This document shows, piece by piece, positions 19,668 through 30,038 of a stretch of DNA of 64,000 bases. Made by a program: the position numbers and the translations under genes. The stretch's first letter is position 1. Each line of letters starts with the position of its first letter. The stretch covers positions 343,665 through 407,664 of the forward strand of contig NZ_FZTC01000014.1 in assembly GCF_900200035.1 (NCBI RefSeq), read 5' to 3'. The notes under the pieces are model-generated. The model was given only the letters and a program-made list of their open reading frames with translations. It was not told where the DNA came from and ran no database searches. The DNA is from Klebsiella grimontii (GTDB lineage: Bacteria > Pseudomonadota > Gammaproteobacteria > Enterobacterales > Enterobacteriaceae).

Positions 19668-19800
19668 CTATCCCATCAGGCTATTTCATTTGCCAGTTTG
19701 GCCCTGGTCAGCGCTTACGAACCTCACGTACTGCGTGTACGCAGCGGTTGTTCCGCGCTGTCCTCCAGACTGGCTGCAACAATTGCGCCTGGTGGGATAG
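19668..19800. repeat. 133-bp palindromic intergenic element
   Basis: The ends form long imperfect inverted repeats: CTATCCCATCAGG (19668-19680) against CCTGGTGGGATAG (19788-19800, one mismatch), continuing inward as TTGCCAGTTTGG versus CCAGACTGGC. The centre has nested palindromes, including CTGCG TGTA CGCAG (19731-19744) and CAGCGC/GCGCTG. The whole unit could fold into one branched hairpin. It sits between yadS and btuF, both minus strand. It resembles in size and form the ERIC-type non-autonomous repeats but does not match the ERIC consensus I remember. Only one copy is seen in this window, so its repeat status is inference. Confidence 0.6.
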
Positions 19801-19827
19801 GTTCTGAGCACCTGGGTTAGCAGGTGG

Positions 19828-20628
19828 TTATTTTATCTGCTCGAGCGCAGTACAGAGTTGTTTTGCGGCGAGGATAATACGTGGGCTCGCGCGTTCAAAC
19901 CAGTCGCCATGTAGCGCAATAAACGAAATTTTTAGCTGATTCTGCCAATAGCGCTCAACGGCGGGAAGTTGACTGGCGTCGCCGGCGATGACAATGGCCT
20001 GAGGCTGCCTTGCCAGTACCTGTTCACGGCTCACCTGCGGCCAGGGAACCCGGCTGGCGGCAAAAATGTTTTCTCCACCGCACAGGGTCAGAACCTGATC
20101 CTGAATCGATCCTTTGCTGGTGGTAAAGAGCGGGCTGGCGCCGAACTGTAAAAAAACGCGTTTTTTCGGCCCGCTCGCATAGCGGGCTTTTAAGGTCTGG
20201 TACTCGTCCTGCATTTTCTGCGCCGCTTGCCGCGCCTTTTCCGGCTGCGGGCTCCACTGCGCCAGCTGGCGAAGCGTTGCGATAATGTCTTCAATGGTCG
20301 ACGTTTCGACCCAGATGACTTTTATCCCGAGCGAGCTAAGCTGATTCACCTGACGTTCAGCGTTGCCGCCGCGCCACGCCAGCACCATGTCGGGCTTGAG
20401 GGCGACGATACGTTCCAGATTCATTCCTTGCCAGCTGGAAACCTGCTCTATTTTTGCGGCTTCAGGGGGATAATCGGAGTAGCTGCTGACGCCAACCGGC
20501 GTAATACCGGCGGCAAACGCCAGTTCAGTATTGGCGGGAGAGAGCGTAATCACCCGCGGCGCGGCGAAAAGCCATGCCGGGGCGAGCAGCATCAGGACGG
20601 CAAGCGCCGCGTTGAGCGACTTAGCCAC
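19828..20628 (-). CDS. btuF: Vitamin B12 periplasmic binding protein
   Basis: Binds cobalamin in the periplasm and hands it to the BtuCD importer encoded elsewhere. The 266-aa precursor has a signal peptide ending LFAA before PRVITLSP, then a class III binding-protein fold ([25 protein letters not shown], then a long linker helix). Its start overlaps the end of mtn by eight bases, so translation is coupled. The same mtn-btuF-yadS order occurs in E. coli. Confidence 0.95.
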   Translation of the reverse strand: MAKSLNAALAVLMLLAPAWLFAAPRVITLSPANTELAFAAGITPVGVSSYSDYPPEAAKIEQVSSWQGMNLERIVALKPDMVLAWRGGNAERQVNQLSSLGIKVIWVETSTIEDIIATLRQLAQWSPQPEKARQAAQKMQDEYQTLKARYASGPKKRVFLQFGASPLFTTSKGSIQDQVLTLCGGENIFAASRVPWPQVSREQVLARQPQAIVIAGDASQLPAVERYWQNQLKISFIALHGDWFERASPRIILAAKQLCTALEQIK

Positions 20629-21319
20629 GGGCCAGGTGCTGCACCAGGTTTTCCACCATCAGGGTGGATTGCTTCGCGGCAACGGCGAGAAACTCGTCGA
20701 AGCTCAGGTGCGACTGCTGGTCGGCAACATCAGAGATCGCGCGAACGACAACAAACGGTACGCCATAGTTGTGGCAGACGTGCGCGATGGCGGTGGCTTC
20801 CATTTCTACCGCAACGGCCTGCGGGAAGTTGTGGCGGATTTTTGCGAGGCCAATAGAACCGTTGATGAAGGCGTCGCCGCTGACGATCAGTCCGCGTACC
20901 GCATTCAGGTTCAGCGCCTTGATGCAGGTCTCCGCGGCGGCAATCAGCTTATCATCGGCTTTGAAACCGGCAGGGCAGCCCGGCAGTTGGCCATACTCAT
21001 AGCCAAACGCGGTGACGTCCGCGTCGTGATAGCGCGTTTCGTCGGAAACGACGATATCGCCGACTTTCAGGGTTGATGCCAGACCGCCCGCGGAACCGGT
21101 GTTAATAATCACATCCGGCTTGCAGTGCTCCATCAGCAGGGTCGCACCCATGGCGGCGGCCACTTTGCCAATACCCGATTTCAACAGAGCGACGTCAATA
21201 CCCTGAAGCTGGCCGGTGTAGATTTCGCTGCCGCCGATAGTGAGGGTCTGGCGGTTGTCGATTTTGTCGCGCAGAAGGGTAACTTCTTCTTCCATTGCGC
21301 CAATAATGCCGATTTTCAT
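20621..21319 (-). CDS. mtn: 5'-methylthioadenosine/S-adenosylhomocysteine nucleosidase
   Basis: Cleaves MTA, SAH and 5'-deoxyadenosine, recycling methionine and adenine and feeding autoinducer-2 synthesis. The 232-aa protein has the expected length. GAMEEEV gives the catalytic Glu12, [11 protein letters not shown] holds the ribose-binding Glu near 174, and ISDVAD contains the catalytic Asp near 197. First gene of an mtn-btuF pair, divergent from dgt. Confidence 0.96.
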   Translation of the reverse strand: MKIGIIGAMEEEVTLLRDKIDNRQTLTIGGSEIYTGQLQGIDVALLKSGIGKVAAAMGATLLMEHCKPDVIINTGSAGGLASTLKVGDIVVSDETRYHDADVTAFGYEYGQLPGCPAGFKADDKLIAAAETCIKALNLNAVRGLIVSGDAFINGSIGLAKIRHNFPQAVAVEMEATAIAHVCHNYGVPFVVVRAISDVADQQSHLSFDEFLAVAAKQSTLMVENLVQHLARG

Positions 21320-21403
21320 AGATTTACTCGCGATATGTGGGTTTTAGCGGCATAGTCTATCATGCGCTTAGAAGGAAACGTTATTGCTCGCTCGGGGGAG
21401 ATC

Positions 21404-22918
21404 ATGGCTAAGATCGATTTTCGCAACAAGATTAACTGGCGTCGCCGCTATCGTTCACCGCAGGGCGTTGAGACGGAGCGTGAAATCCTGCGAATTTTCG
21501 AAAGCGATCGCGGGCGCATCATCAACTCTCCGGCGATCCGCCGGTTGCAGCAGAAAACCCAGGTTTTCCCGCTGGAGCGCAACGCCGCGGTGCGAACCCG
21601 TCTGACCCACTCCCTGGAGGTTCAACAGGTTGGCCGCTATATCGCTAAAGAAGTGCTGAGCCGCCTGAAAGAACAGAAGCTGCTGGAGAGCTACGGGCTG
21701 GATGAGCTCACCGGGCCGTTCGAAAGCATCGTTGAAATGGCCTGCCTGATGCACGATATCGGCAATCCGCCTTTTGGCCATTTTGGCGAGGCGGCCATTA
21801 ACGATTGGTTCAGCCAGCGGCTTTTCCCCGGCGATGCGGCCAGCCAGCCATTAACTGACGATCGCTGCGTGGTCGCGGCGTTGCGCCTGCAGGAAGGCGA
21901 TAGCCAACTGAACGAGCTCCGACGCAAGGTTCGCCAGGATTTATGCTGGTTTGAAGGCAATGCCCAGGGCATTCGCTTAGTGCACACGCTGATGCGAATG
22001 AATCTGACCTGGGCGCAGGTGGGCTGTATTCTAAAATATACGCGTCCGGCATGGTGGCGCGGGGAACCGCCAGCCAGCCACAATTATTTAATGAAAAAAC
22101 CTGGTTATTATTTAGCCGAAGAGGGCTATATTGCGAGGTTACGTAAAGAACTGGATCTGGCCCCTTACAATCGCTTCCCATTAACGTGGATTATGGAAGC
22201 TGCGGATGACATCTCATATTGCGTCGCCGATCTTGAAGATGCGGTAGAAAAACGCATCTTCAGCGTAGAGCAGCTTTATCAGCATCTCTATGAAGCCTGG
22301 GGCGTTCACGAAAAAGGCTCTTTGTTTAATCAAGTTGTCGAAAACGCCTGGGAGAAATCGCGTGCGAATTCTCTTAGCCGGAGTACCGAAGATCAGTTTT
22401 TTATGTATTTACGGGTGAATACGCTCAATAGACTGGTACCCTACGCGGCGCGGCGGTTTATTGATAATCTGCCGAAGATTTTTAGCGGTGATTTTAATCA
22501 TGCTCTGCTTGAGGACGACAGCGATTGCAGCCAACTGCTTGAGCTTTATAAAAATGTTGCGGTAAAACATGTATTTAGTCATCCTGATGTCGAGCAGCTG
22601 GAGCTGCAGGGCTATCGCGTTATCAGCGGTTTGTTGGATATCTACCAGCCGCTGCTAAAATTATCGCTGGATGAATTTAGTCTGCTGGTGGAAAAAGAGC
22701 GGGTGCGCAGTTTACCGATTGCATCGCGTCTCTTTCAGAAACTTTCAACCCGCCATCGGTTAGCTTACATAGAGGCCGTAAATAAGATTTCGCGCAATAA
22801 TCCGGAATTTCCGGTGCTGGAATATTATTATCGCTGTCGTCTCATTCAGGACTATATCAGCGGAATGACCGACTTGTATGCATGGGATGAATATCGACGA
22901 TTGATGGCCGTAGAATAA
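21404..22918 (+). CDS. dgt: Deoxyguanosinetriphosphate triphosphohydrolase
   Basis: HD-superfamily enzyme that hydrolyses dGTP to deoxyguanosine and tripolyphosphate. The protein is 504 aa from ATG 21404, with GGGGGAG at 21394-21400; the frame is open upstream to 21362 but without family match. The metal-binding pattern is H...HD...[11 protein letters not shown], then [16 protein letters not shown], then MEAADDISY. The C-terminus ([20 protein letters not shown]) matches the E. coli form. degP follows 134 bp downstream with its own promoter. Confidence 0.96.
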   Translation: MAKIDFRNKINWRRRYRSPQGVETEREILRIFESDRGRIINSPAIRRLQQKTQVFPLERNAAVRTRLTHSLEVQQVGRYIAKEVLSRLKEQKLLESYGLDELTGPFESIVEMACLMHDIGNPPFGHFGEAAINDWFSQRLFPGDAASQPLTDDRCVVAALRLQEGDSQLNELRRKVRQDLCWFEGNAQGIRLVHTLMRMNLTWAQVGCILKYTRPAWWRGEPPASHNYLMKKPGYYLAEEGYIARLRKELDLAPYNRFPLTWIMEAADDISYCVADLEDAVEKRIFSVEQLYQHLYEAWGVHEKGSLFNQVVENAWEKSRANSLSRSTEDQFFMYLRVNTLNRLVPYAARRFIDNLPKIFSGDFNHALLEDDSDCSQLLELYKNVAVKHVFSHPDVEQLELQGYRVISGLLDIYQPLLKLSLDEFSLLVEKERVRSLPIASRLFQKLSTRHRLAYIEAVNKISRNNPEFPVLEYYYRCRLIQDYISGMTDLYAWDEYRRLMAVE

Positions 22919-22928
22919 GGGTGAGTTT

Positions 22929-23003
22929 TGTAAAGACGGACAATAAATTTTTACTTTTACCAAAACTTCATTCCGGAACTTCGCGCTATAAAATGACTCT
23001 GAT
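22929..23003 (+). promoter_or_regulatory. degP promoter: CpxR box and SigmaE promoter
   Basis: GTAAA at 22930-22934 followed by CAATAAA resembles the CpxR box before E. coli degP. Downstream, GGAACTT (22975-22981) and TCTGA (22998-23002), 16 bases apart, match the SigmaE -35 and -10 elements. The arrangement is like the E. coli degP control region as I remember it, so induction by both misfolded outer-membrane proteins and Cpx signals is inferred. Confidence 0.85.
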
Positions 23004-23052
23004 AGTCACCAACACAGCAACTATTCGTTATCTGAAATCGAGATTGAAACAT

Positions 23053-24492
23053 ATGAAAAAAACCACGTTAGCAATGAGTGCCCTGGCTCTGAGTTTAGGT
23101 CTGGCGTTGTCCCCTCTCTCTGCGAGCGCGGCGGAAACAGCTTCTTCGGCGACTAATGCGCAGCAAATGCCAAGCCTGGCCCCGATGCTGGAAAAAGTGA
23201 TGCCGTCGGTCGTGAGCATTAACGTTGAGGGGAGCACCACCGTTAATACGCCGCGAATGCCGCGTAACTTCCAGCAGTTCTTTGGCGATAATTCGCCGTT
23301 CTGTCAGGATGGTTCTCCGTTCCAAAGCTCTCCGTTCTGTCAGGGCGGCGGGCAGGGCGGCGCGCCGGGTAGCGATGGCGGCCAGCAGCAGAAATTTATG
23401 GCCCTCGGTTCCGGGGTGATCATCGATGCCGCTAAAGGCTATGTCGTCACCAACAACCACGTAGTGGATAACGCCACCACGATCAAAGTTCAGCTGAGCG
23501 ATGGACGTAAGTTCGACGCGAAAGTGGTCGGTAAAGACCCGCGTTCTGATATTGCGCTGATTCAGATTCAGGATCCGAAAAACCTGAGCGCGATTAAGCT
23601 GGCGGACTCTGACGCTCTGCGCGTTGGTGATTACACCGTAGCGATCGGTAACCCGTTTGGCCTGGGCGAAACCGTCACCTCGGGGATCGTCTCCGCATTA
23701 GGTCGTAGCGGCCTGAACGTTGAAAATTATGAAAACTTTATCCAGACCGATGCGGCGATTAACCGCGGTAACTCCGGCGGCGCGCTGGTTAACCTCAACG
23801 GCGAGCTGATCGGTATCAACACCGCGATTCTGGCGCCGGACGGCGGTAACATTGGTATCGGCTTCGCGATTCCGAGCAACATGGTGAAAAACCTGACCGA
23901 TCAGATGGTCAAATTTGGCCAGGTTAAACGCGGTGAGCTGGGTATCATGGGGACCGAGCTGAACTCCGAACTGGCGAAAGCGATGAAAGTCGACGCTCAG
24001 CGCGGCGCTTTCGTCAGCCAGGTGATGCCGAACTCGGCGGCCGCTAAGGCGGGCATTAAGGCCGGCGACGTGATTACGACTCTGAACGGTAAGTCGATCA
24101 GCAGCTTTGCCGCGCTGCGTGCCCAGGTGGGCACCATGCCGATCGGCAGCAAAGTCGAGCTTGGCCTGCTGCGTGACGGTAAGCCGGTGACGGTGACCGT
24201 TGAGCTGCAGCAAAGCAATCAGAATCAGGTTGATTCAAGCACTATCTTCAACGGTATTGAAGGTGCTGAAATGAGCAACAAAGGCCAGGACAAAGGCGTT
24301 GTGGTGAGCAATGTGAAAGCGGGAACGCCGGCGGCGCAGATTGGCCTGAAGAAAGGCGATATTATCGTTGGCGCTAACCAACAGCCGGTGAAAAATATCG
24401 CCGACCTGCGCAAAATCTTTGATGCCAAACCGTCGGTTCTGGCCCTCAATATCCAGCGCGGCGATACGTCGATTTATCTGCTGATGCAGTAA
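23053..24492 (+). CDS. degP: Periplasmic serine protease and chaperone DegP
   Basis: HtrA protease that degrades or refolds damaged envelope proteins. The precursor is 479 aa from ATG 23053, with a 26-residue signal peptide (LSASA before AETAS). The catalytic triad is His136 (NNHVVDN), Asp166 (SDIALIQ) and Ser241 (GNSGGAL), precursor numbering; two PDZ domains follow (about 305-395 and 410-475). The LA loop around residues 80-115 has the two cysteines (SPFC...SPFC) and a Gly/Gln-rich insert slightly longer than in E. coli. The frame is open upstream to 22921, but that stretch is the promoter. Confidence 0.97.
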   Translation: MKKTTLAMSALALSLGLALSPLSASAAETASSATNAQQMPSLAPMLEKVMPSVVSINVEGSTTVNTPRMPRNFQQFFGDNSPFCQDGSPFQSSPFCQGGGQGGAPGSDGGQQQKFMALGSGVIIDAAKGYVVTNNHVVDNATTIKVQLSDGRKFDAKVVGKDPRSDIALIQIQDPKNLSAIKLADSDALRVGDYTVAIGNPFGLGETVTSGIVSALGRSGLNVENYENFIQTDAAINRGNSGGALVNLNGELIGINTAILAPDGGNIGIGFAIPSNMVKNLTDQMVKFGQVKRGELGIMGTELNSELAKAMKVDAQRGAFVSQVMPNSAAAKAGIKAGDVITTLNGKSISSFAALRAQVGTMPIGSKVELGLLRDGKPVTVTVELQQSNQNQVDSSTIFNGIEGAEMSNKGQDKGVVVSNVKAGTPAAQIGLKKGDIIVGANQQPVKNIADLRKIFDAKPSVLALNIQRGDTSIYLLMQ

Positions 24493-24509
24493 TTCTTGAC
24501 GGTTCGCAA

Positions 24510-24546
24510 AGCCTCTTTTCTCCTTGTGGAGGGAAGGGGCTTTTTT
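24510..24546 (+). terminator. Intrinsic terminator after degP
   Basis: A 14-base stem (24510-24523 with 24528-24541, a few G-T or mismatched pairs), loop TTGT, then six Ts. Confidence 0.85.
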
Positions 24547-24683
24547 ATTGCTGCTGGACCTTTCCTTTTTCGTTCTGTGACATCTTCCACAACTCCATAC
24601 ATCTTGCCCCGCCTTTGTGCGAATGCACAATGCGGCGTTTTGCCAACTCTTTTATGCTGGTAGCCTGCTCACGGGAGGGTTAC

Positions 24684-25841
24684 ATGGCTGGCTGGCATCT
24701 TGATACCAAAATGGCGCAGGATATCGTGGCGCGTACGATGCGCATTATTGATACCAATATTAACGTAATGGATGCCCGCGGGCGCATTATCGGCAGCGGA
24801 GACCGTGAGCGAATTGGTGAATTGCACGAAGGGGCGCTGCTGGTGCTTTCTCAGGGGCGGGTTGTCGATATTGATGATGCCGTTGCCCGACATCTGCACG
24901 GCGTGCGTCAGGGAATAAACCTGCCGCTGCGTCTCGAAGGGGAGATTGTCGGCGTCATCGGTCTGACCGGGGAACCGGAGTCGCTGCGCAAATACGGGGA
25001 ACTGGTTTGTATGACCGCCGAGATGATGCTGGAACAATCGCGGTTGATGCATCTTCTCGCCCAGGATAGCCGTCTGCGCGAAGAGCTGGTCATGAACCTG
25101 ATTCAGGCGGAAGAGAATACCCCGGCGCTGACCGAGTGGGCCCAGCGTCTGGGGATCGATCTCAATCAGCCGCGCGTGGTGGCGATGATAGAAGTAGATA
25201 GCGGCCAGCTGGGCGTCGATAGCGCGATGGCGGAGCTGCAGCAGCTCCAGACCGCGTTGACCACGCCGGACCGTAATAATCTGGTGGCCATTGTCTCGCT
25301 GACGGAAATGGTGGTGCTGAAACCCGCGCTGAATGCCTTTGGCCGCTGGGATGCGGAAGATCATTGCAAACGGGTCGAGCAGCTGATCAGCAGGATGAAA
25401 GAGAACGGTCAGCTGCGTTTTCGCGTGGCGTTGGGAAACTTTTTTACCGGGCCGGGCAGCATCGCCCGTTCATACCGCACCGCCAGAACCACGATGATGG
25501 TCGGCAAGCAGCGGATGCCGGAGAGCCGCAGCTATTTCTACCAGGATTTGATGCTGCCGGTGCTGCTTGATAGCCTGCGCGGCGGCTGGCAGGCCAATGA
25601 ACTGGCGCGCCCGCTGGTTCGCCTGAAGGCGATGGATAACAACGGTCTGCTGCGCCGCACCTTACAGGCATGGTTTCGTCATAACGTGCAGCCGCTGGCG
25701 ACCTCAAAGGCGCTGTTTATTCACCGCAATACGCTGGAATACCGTTTGAACCGCATTTCTGAGCTGACGGGGCTGGATTTAGGCAATTTTGACGATCGTC
25801 TGCTGCTGTATATTGCGCTGCAGCTCGACGAGCAGAGATAG
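24684..25841 (+). CDS. cdaR: Sugar-diacid utilisation regulator CdaR
   Basis: Transcriptional activator of glucarate, galactarate and glycerate metabolism genes in E. coli. The protein is 385 aa from ATG 24684, after GGGAGGGT. It begins with a diacid-recognition (sensor) domain (about 1-135: AQDIVARTMRIIDTNINVMD, GRIIGSGD, EGEIVGVIGLTG), has a GGDEF-like middle and ends with a PucR-type helix-turn-helix (SKALFIHRNTLEYRLNRISELTG, about 340-365). It is nearly identical to E. coli CdaR. No sugar-diacid catabolic gene is nearby, so it acts in trans. Confidence 0.94.
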   Translation: MAGWHLDTKMAQDIVARTMRIIDTNINVMDARGRIIGSGDRERIGELHEGALLVLSQGRVVDIDDAVARHLHGVRQGINLPLRLEGEIVGVIGLTGEPESLRKYGELVCMTAEMMLEQSRLMHLLAQDSRLREELVMNLIQAEENTPALTEWAQRLGIDLNQPRVVAMIEVDSGQLGVDSAMAELQQLQTALTTPDRNNLVAIVSLTEMVVLKPALNAFGRWDAEDHCKRVEQLISRMKENGQLRFRVALGNFFTGPGSIARSYRTARTTMMVGKQRMPESRSYFYQDLMLPVLLDSLRGGWQANELARPLVRLKAMDNNGLLRRTLQAWFRHNVQPLATSKALFIHRNTLEYRLNRISELTGLDLGNFDDRLLLYIALQLDEQR

Positions 25842-25847
25842 AATATC

Positions 25848-25878
25848 GTTCCCGGCCGGGAGGATTAACGCCGGGAAC
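25848..25878. terminator. Hairpin between convergent cdaR and yaeH
   Basis: Perfect 9-bp repeat GTTCCCGGC (25848-25856) and GCCGGGAAC (25870-25878), placed between the two convergent stop codons. There is no strong T tract. Confidence 0.6.
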
Positions 25879-25887
25879 AGGCTCAAC

Positions 25888-26277
25888 TTATTTGTTGCGC
25901 GTCAGTTTTTCCAGATCGGATTCGATTTCGCTGATCTTATTGGTGACAACGCTTTCCAGGTGACGCAGATCGTCAAGAATCTTACGTTTCAGATCGATTT
26001 CGGTACGATCGCGCTGACAGATTTGATCCAGCTCGTCGATGATATAGCGTAGGTTAGGGCTAATTTCCTGGACTTCTTTATACCCCTGGCCCACGCCGTC
26101 GGCGACCACGGTTTTGCGCTGACGCGGATATTTGAACTTGACGCTCTTAGCGAAGAACTCGCCTTTATCCTTCTGAAAGTAGATTTTCAGAATGTCGTTG
26201 TTGGCTTCCTGCCGCAGGCTATAGCGATCGATTTCATCTGGATTGGTAATACCAAGACTTTTCAGATTATCGTACAT
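25888..26277 (-). CDS. yaeH: UPF0325 family protein YaeH
   Basis: A 129-aa soluble, charged protein of unknown function, conserved in enterobacteria. The sequence is rich in Lys/Glu/Asp, without signal peptide or membrane segment; the C-terminal half ([10 protein letters not shown] to [10 protein letters not shown] region) is predicted helical, possibly coiled-coil. It lies downstream of dapD on the same strand but a terminator separates them. No function is assigned. Confidence 0.9.
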   Translation of the reverse strand: MYDNLKSLGITNPDEIDRYSLRQEANNDILKIYFQKDKGEFFAKSVKFKYPRQRKTVVADGVGQGYKEVQEISPNLRYIIDELDQICQRDRTEIDLKRKILDDLRHLESVVTNKISEIESDLEKLTRNK

Positions 26278-26347
26278 AACGGTACCTTTGATATCATCGT
26301 AATCTTTGAATAATTAACGAAAAAATCTATCTTCGCCAGCTTAATAT

Positions 26348-26376
26348 ATAAAAAAAGCGGGATGCCTCCCGCTTTT
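26348..26376 (-). terminator. Intrinsic terminator after dapD
   Basis: Stem AAAAGCGGGA (26353-26362) / TCCCGCTTTT (26367-26376), loop TGCC. On the minus strand the stem is followed by a run of seven Ts, a typical rho-independent terminator for dapD. Confidence 0.88.
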
Positions 26377-26384
26377 CATACTGC

Positions 26385-27209
26385 TTAGTCGATGGTACGC
26401 AGAAGTTCGTTGATTCCAACCTTGCCGCGGGTTTTGGCATCGACTTTTTTGACAATGACCGCGCAGTACAGGCTGTATTTGCCATCTTTTGACGGCAGGT
26501 TGCCGGAGACGACGACGGAGCCTGCCGGAACGCGGCCGTAGAACACTTCACCGGTTTCGCGGTCGTAGATTTTGGTGCTCTGGCCGAGGTACACGCCCAT
26601 AGAGATAACGGAACCCTCTTCGACGATAACGCCCTCAACGACTTCGGAACGCGCGCCGATAAAGCAGTTATCTTCGATAATGGTCGGGTTAGCCTGCAGC
26701 GGCTCCAGTACGCCACCGATACCGACGCCGCCGGACAGGTGGACGTTTTTGCCGATCTGCGCGCAGGAACCGACGGTCGCCCAGGTATCCACCATGGAGC
26801 CTTCGTCAACGTAGGCGCCGATGTTCACATAGGACGGCATCAGAACCGTATTACGAGCGATAAACGCCCCCTGACGAACGGCCGCTGGCGGAACGACGCG
26901 GAACCCTTCTTTCTGGAAACGCGCTTCATCATAATCCGCGAACTTCATTGGGACTTTATCGAAGTAGCGGCTTTCCGCACCATCGATAACCTGGTTATCG
27001 TTAATACGGAAAGAGAGCAGAACCGCTTTCTTCAGCCACTGATGGGTGACCCACTGGCCGTCAATTTTTTCAGCGACACGCAGCGCGCCGGAATCAAGCA
27101 GAGAAATCACCTGGTTAACCGCTTCGCGGGTCACGGTATCCACGTTTGCCGGGGTGATGTCGGCGCGACGCTCAAAAGCGGACTCAATAACGTTCTGTAA
27201 TTGCTGCAT
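26385..27209 (-). CDS. dapD: Tetrahydrodipicolinate N-succinyltransferase
   Basis: Succinylates tetrahydrodipicolinate in the lysine/diaminopimelate pathway, which supplies peptidoglycan. The 274-aa protein has an N-terminal helical domain, a left-handed beta-helix (about 105-230) visible as hexapeptide repeats ([46 protein letters not shown]) and a C-terminal strand domain. It lies 34 bp downstream of glnD, the usual enterobacterial order. Confidence 0.97.
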   Translation of the reverse strand: MQQLQNVIESAFERRADITPANVDTVTREAVNQVISLLDSGALRVAEKIDGQWVTHQWLKKAVLLSFRINDNQVIDGAESRYFDKVPMKFADYDEARFQKEGFRVVPPAAVRQGAFIARNTVLMPSYVNIGAYVDEGSMVDTWATVGSCAQIGKNVHLSGGVGIGGVLEPLQANPTIIEDNCFIGARSEVVEGVIVEEGSVISMGVYLGQSTKIYDRETGEVFYGRVPAGSVVVSGNLPSKDGKYSLYCAVIVKKVDAKTRGKVGINELLRTID

Positions 27210-27243
27210 TGTTTACTCTTTCCATTTACTTAAAAAAAATACG

Positions 27244-29907
27244 TTACCCTTTATCGTTTGGATTGAGGGCCTCTGTCAACCGTTGTTGCACTTCTTGCTG
27301 TAGCTCATTATTAAGGGCGCGCCGGTCTGCGGTGGCGATTATAAATAAATCTTCTACTCGCTCACCAATTGTCGTAATTCGCGCCCCGTGGAGCGAAATG
27401 CCGAGGTCGGCAAACACCTGGCCGACGCGCGCTAACAGACCCGGCTGATCGAGAGCAATCAGCTCAAGAAAGGATTTCCGGTCGGTATGCGTCGGCAGGA
27501 AATTCACCTCCGTCGGCACGGAAAAATGCCTCAGCTTCGCCGCCTGACGACGGGGCGCCGGTGGCTGCCAGCTGCGCTGGCTGAGGGTCTGTTCCAGGCC
27601 CACGCGGATCATCTCGTGCCTGTCGGCGGAAAGCGGGCTGCCGTCCGGCTCAAGAACGATAAAGGTATCCATCGCCATGCCGTCGCGGGTGGTGAAGATC
27701 TGCGCATCGTGAACGCTAAGATTGCGGCGATCCAGCTCGCCGCAAACGGCGGCAAAGAGGTAAGGGCGGTCCGGACTCCAGATAAAAATCTCGGTGCCGC
27801 CGCGCGTGGCGTGGGAACTGAGCAGGATCATCGGCTTGCTGAGATCGTGCTTCAGTAGATTGCGCGCATGCCAGGCGAGCTGGTTTGGCGTATGGCGCAC
27901 AAAGTAGTTGGCGCGGCAGCGGTTCCAGATTTGGTGCAGCGCCTGTTCATTGATATTTTCCATCCGCAGCAGCGCCAGCGCCTGTAGCTGATGGTGACGC
28001 ACCCGCTCGCGCATATCCGGCGTGTTTTGCATCCCCCGGCGCAGCTGTTTTTCGGTGGCGAAATAGAGCTCGCGCAGCAGGCTCTGCTTCCAGCTGTTCC
28101 ACAGGTTTTCGTTGGTGGCACAGATATCGGCGACGGTCAGACAGACCAGATAGTGCAGACGATTTTCCGTTTGCACCTCTTCGGCGAACTGCTTGATCAC
28201 TTCCGGATCCTGAATATCGCGACGCTGGGCGGTAACCGACATCAGCAAATGATGGCGCACCAGCCAGGCGACCAGTTGGGTTTCGCGCGAGTTAAGGCCG
28301 TGAAGCTCGGCGAATTTCAGTACGTCCTGCGCGCCGAGAATCGAATGGTCGCCGCCGCGCCCTTTGGCGATATCGTGAAAGAGGGCGGCGATAAGGATCA
28401 GCTCCGGATGCGTCAGGCGCGGCCACAGTTCCACGCACAGCGGATGGCGGCTACGGGTCTCTTCTTTGGCGAAGCTCTCAAGCTTCAGCAGCACGCGGAT
28501 GGTGTGTTCATCAACGGTATAGGCGTGAAACAGATCGAACTGCATCTGGCCGACAATATGCGACCATTGCGGCATATAGGCCCACAGCACGCTATGGCGG
28601 TGCATCGGCAGCAGCCCGCGGCTTACCGCGCCCTGATGGCGCAGCATACTGAGGAACAGGGTCCGCGCTTCCGGAATGTAGCAAAGCGGCTGCGTCAGAT
28701 GACGGCGGGCGTGGCGCAGATGGCGAAGCGTGGTGGAGTAAATGCCGGTGATGCTGCTGTTGCGCACCATCGTATAGAACATGCGCAGAATGGCCTGCGG
28801 TTCACGGATAAACAGCGTGTCATCGCGCAGATCGATAAGCGTGCCGCGCAGTTGAAAATCATCATCAATCGGTCGCGGCTTCTCATCCTCGGTGAGCGCG
28901 AGAATCGCTTCTTCGAACAGCTGGATCAGCATTTGGTTCAGCTCGCTCACCCGACGGGTGACGCGGAAGAAATCCTTCATCATATGCTCAATCGGCTGGT
29001 TGCTTTCGCCTTCATAGCGCAGACGGCGGGCGACGCTGAACTGCCTGTCGAACAGCAGGCGATTATCGTAGCGGTTGAGCTCAAGATGTAGCGCAAAGCG
29101 AATGCGCCAGAGCTGATGCAGGCATTCGTTAAGCTCGTTGCGTTCGGCTTCGGTCAGAAAGCCGAAGCCGACCATTTCATCAAGCGAGGTGGCGCCGAAA
29201 TGGCGGCGCGCGATCCACTGTAGGGTGTGGATATCGCGCAGGCCGCCCGGGCTGCTTTTCACGTCCGGCTCCAGGTTGTAGCTGGTCCCGTGATAGCGCT
29301 GATGGCGTACATTCTGCTCTTCAACTTTTGCCGCAAAGAACTTTTCCGATGGCCAGAAGCCGTCGCTGAATATGTGCTTTTGTAGTTCAAGGAACAGCGC
29401 GACGTCGCCAATAAGCAGACGCGATTCAATCAGATTGGTGGCGACGCTGAGGTCCGACAGCCCCTCCAGCAGGCACTCTTCGAGGGTGCGCACGCTGTGG
29501 CCGACTTCCAGTTTAATATCCCACAGCAGCGTCAGCAGCTCGCCGACCTTTTGCGCCTGCTCATCGGGGAGCTTTTTGCGGCTCAATATCAGCAGATCGA
29601 TATCAGAAAGCGGGTGCAGTTCGCCGCGGCCGTAACCGCCGACGGCGACCAGCGCGATGTCGTTAATGGAACCGAAACCGTACTCGACCCACAGCCGCTG
29701 GAGCAGCTGATCGATAAATTCGGTACGTGCTTCAATCAATCTTTCCGCGGCAATACCGCTATCAAAAGCCTCGCCCAGCCAGCGCTGAAAAGCGTCGATA
29801 AGCGCCTTAATCGTCGCGCAATTGAAATCACTTTTTGGCCACTCGCCCGGATTTTCTGGCTGAGCGGACAGGTCAGGGGGGACAGTATTAGATAAAGAGT
29901 TGCTCAT
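27244..29907 (-). CDS. glnD: PII uridylyltransferase/uridylyl-removing enzyme
   Basis: Glutamine sensor that uridylylates or deuridylylates the PII proteins GlnB/GlnK and so sets nitrogen regulation. The 887-aa protein has a nucleotidyltransferase domain ([19 protein letters not shown], about residues 90-108), a GlnE/GlnD linker helical region, an HD domain with [15 protein letters not shown] (uridylyl removal) and two C-terminal ACT domains that bind glutamine ([21 protein letters not shown] begins the last). The first 35 residues diverge from E. coli GlnD, as is normal for this tail. Map lies upstream on the same strand. Confidence 0.97.
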   Translation of the reverse strand: MSNSLSNTVPPDLSAQPENPGEWPKSDFNCATIKALIDAFQRWLGEAFDSGIAAERLIEARTEFIDQLLQRLWVEYGFGSINDIALVAVGGYGRGELHPLSDIDLLILSRKKLPDEQAQKVGELLTLLWDIKLEVGHSVRTLEECLLEGLSDLSVATNLIESRLLIGDVALFLELQKHIFSDGFWPSEKFFAAKVEEQNVRHQRYHGTSYNLEPDVKSSPGGLRDIHTLQWIARRHFGATSLDEMVGFGFLTEAERNELNECLHQLWRIRFALHLELNRYDNRLLFDRQFSVARRLRYEGESNQPIEHMMKDFFRVTRRVSELNQMLIQLFEEAILALTEDEKPRPIDDDFQLRGTLIDLRDDTLFIREPQAILRMFYTMVRNSSITGIYSTTLRHLRHARRHLTQPLCYIPEARTLFLSMLRHQGAVSRGLLPMHRHSVLWAYMPQWSHIVGQMQFDLFHAYTVDEHTIRVLLKLESFAKEETRSRHPLCVELWPRLTHPELILIAALFHDIAKGRGGDHSILGAQDVLKFAELHGLNSRETQLVAWLVRHHLLMSVTAQRRDIQDPEVIKQFAEEVQTENRLHYLVCLTVADICATNENLWNSWKQSLLRELYFATEKQLRRGMQNTPDMRERVRHHQLQALALLRMENINEQALHQIWNRCRANYFVRHTPNQLAWHARNLLKHDLSKPMILLSSHATRGGTEIFIWSPDRPYLFAAVCGELDRRNLSVHDAQIFTTRDGMAMDTFIVLEPDGSPLSADRHEMIRVGLEQTLSQRSWQPPAPRRQAAKLRHFSVPTEVNFLPTHTDRKSFLELIALDQPGLLARVGQVFADLGISLHGARITTIGERVEDLFIIATADRRALNNELQQEVQQRLTEALNPNDKG

Positions 29908-29938
29908 TGCGCCACCATAAGAAAAAACTATCGCCCAT

Positions 29939-30036
29939 AAAAAATCGCCGGGAGCGATTTTTAACGTCGCCTGCGGCGGCCCAAGGGGGGACGGGCAGGA
30001 CGCCCGTCATAAAAAAGCCGGCTGGCGCCGGCTTTT
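29939..30036 (-). terminator. Terminator cluster between map and glnD
   Basis: On the minus strand map is followed first by AAAAGCCGGC (30013-30022) / GCCGGCTTTT (30027-30036) with loop TGGC and a six-T tail, a strong intrinsic terminator. Further on are ACGGGC/GCCCGT (29991-30007) and AAAATCGC (29941-29948) / GCGATTTT (29954-29961), the last also followed by Ts. Three hairpins in 100 bp should insulate glnD from map transcription. Confidence 0.82.
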
Positions 30037-30038
30037 CA

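Noticed and set aside
27991..29091. 366-codon plus-strand open frame across glnD
   Set aside because: Antisense shadow of the HD and linker region of glnD; no ribosome site or family features.
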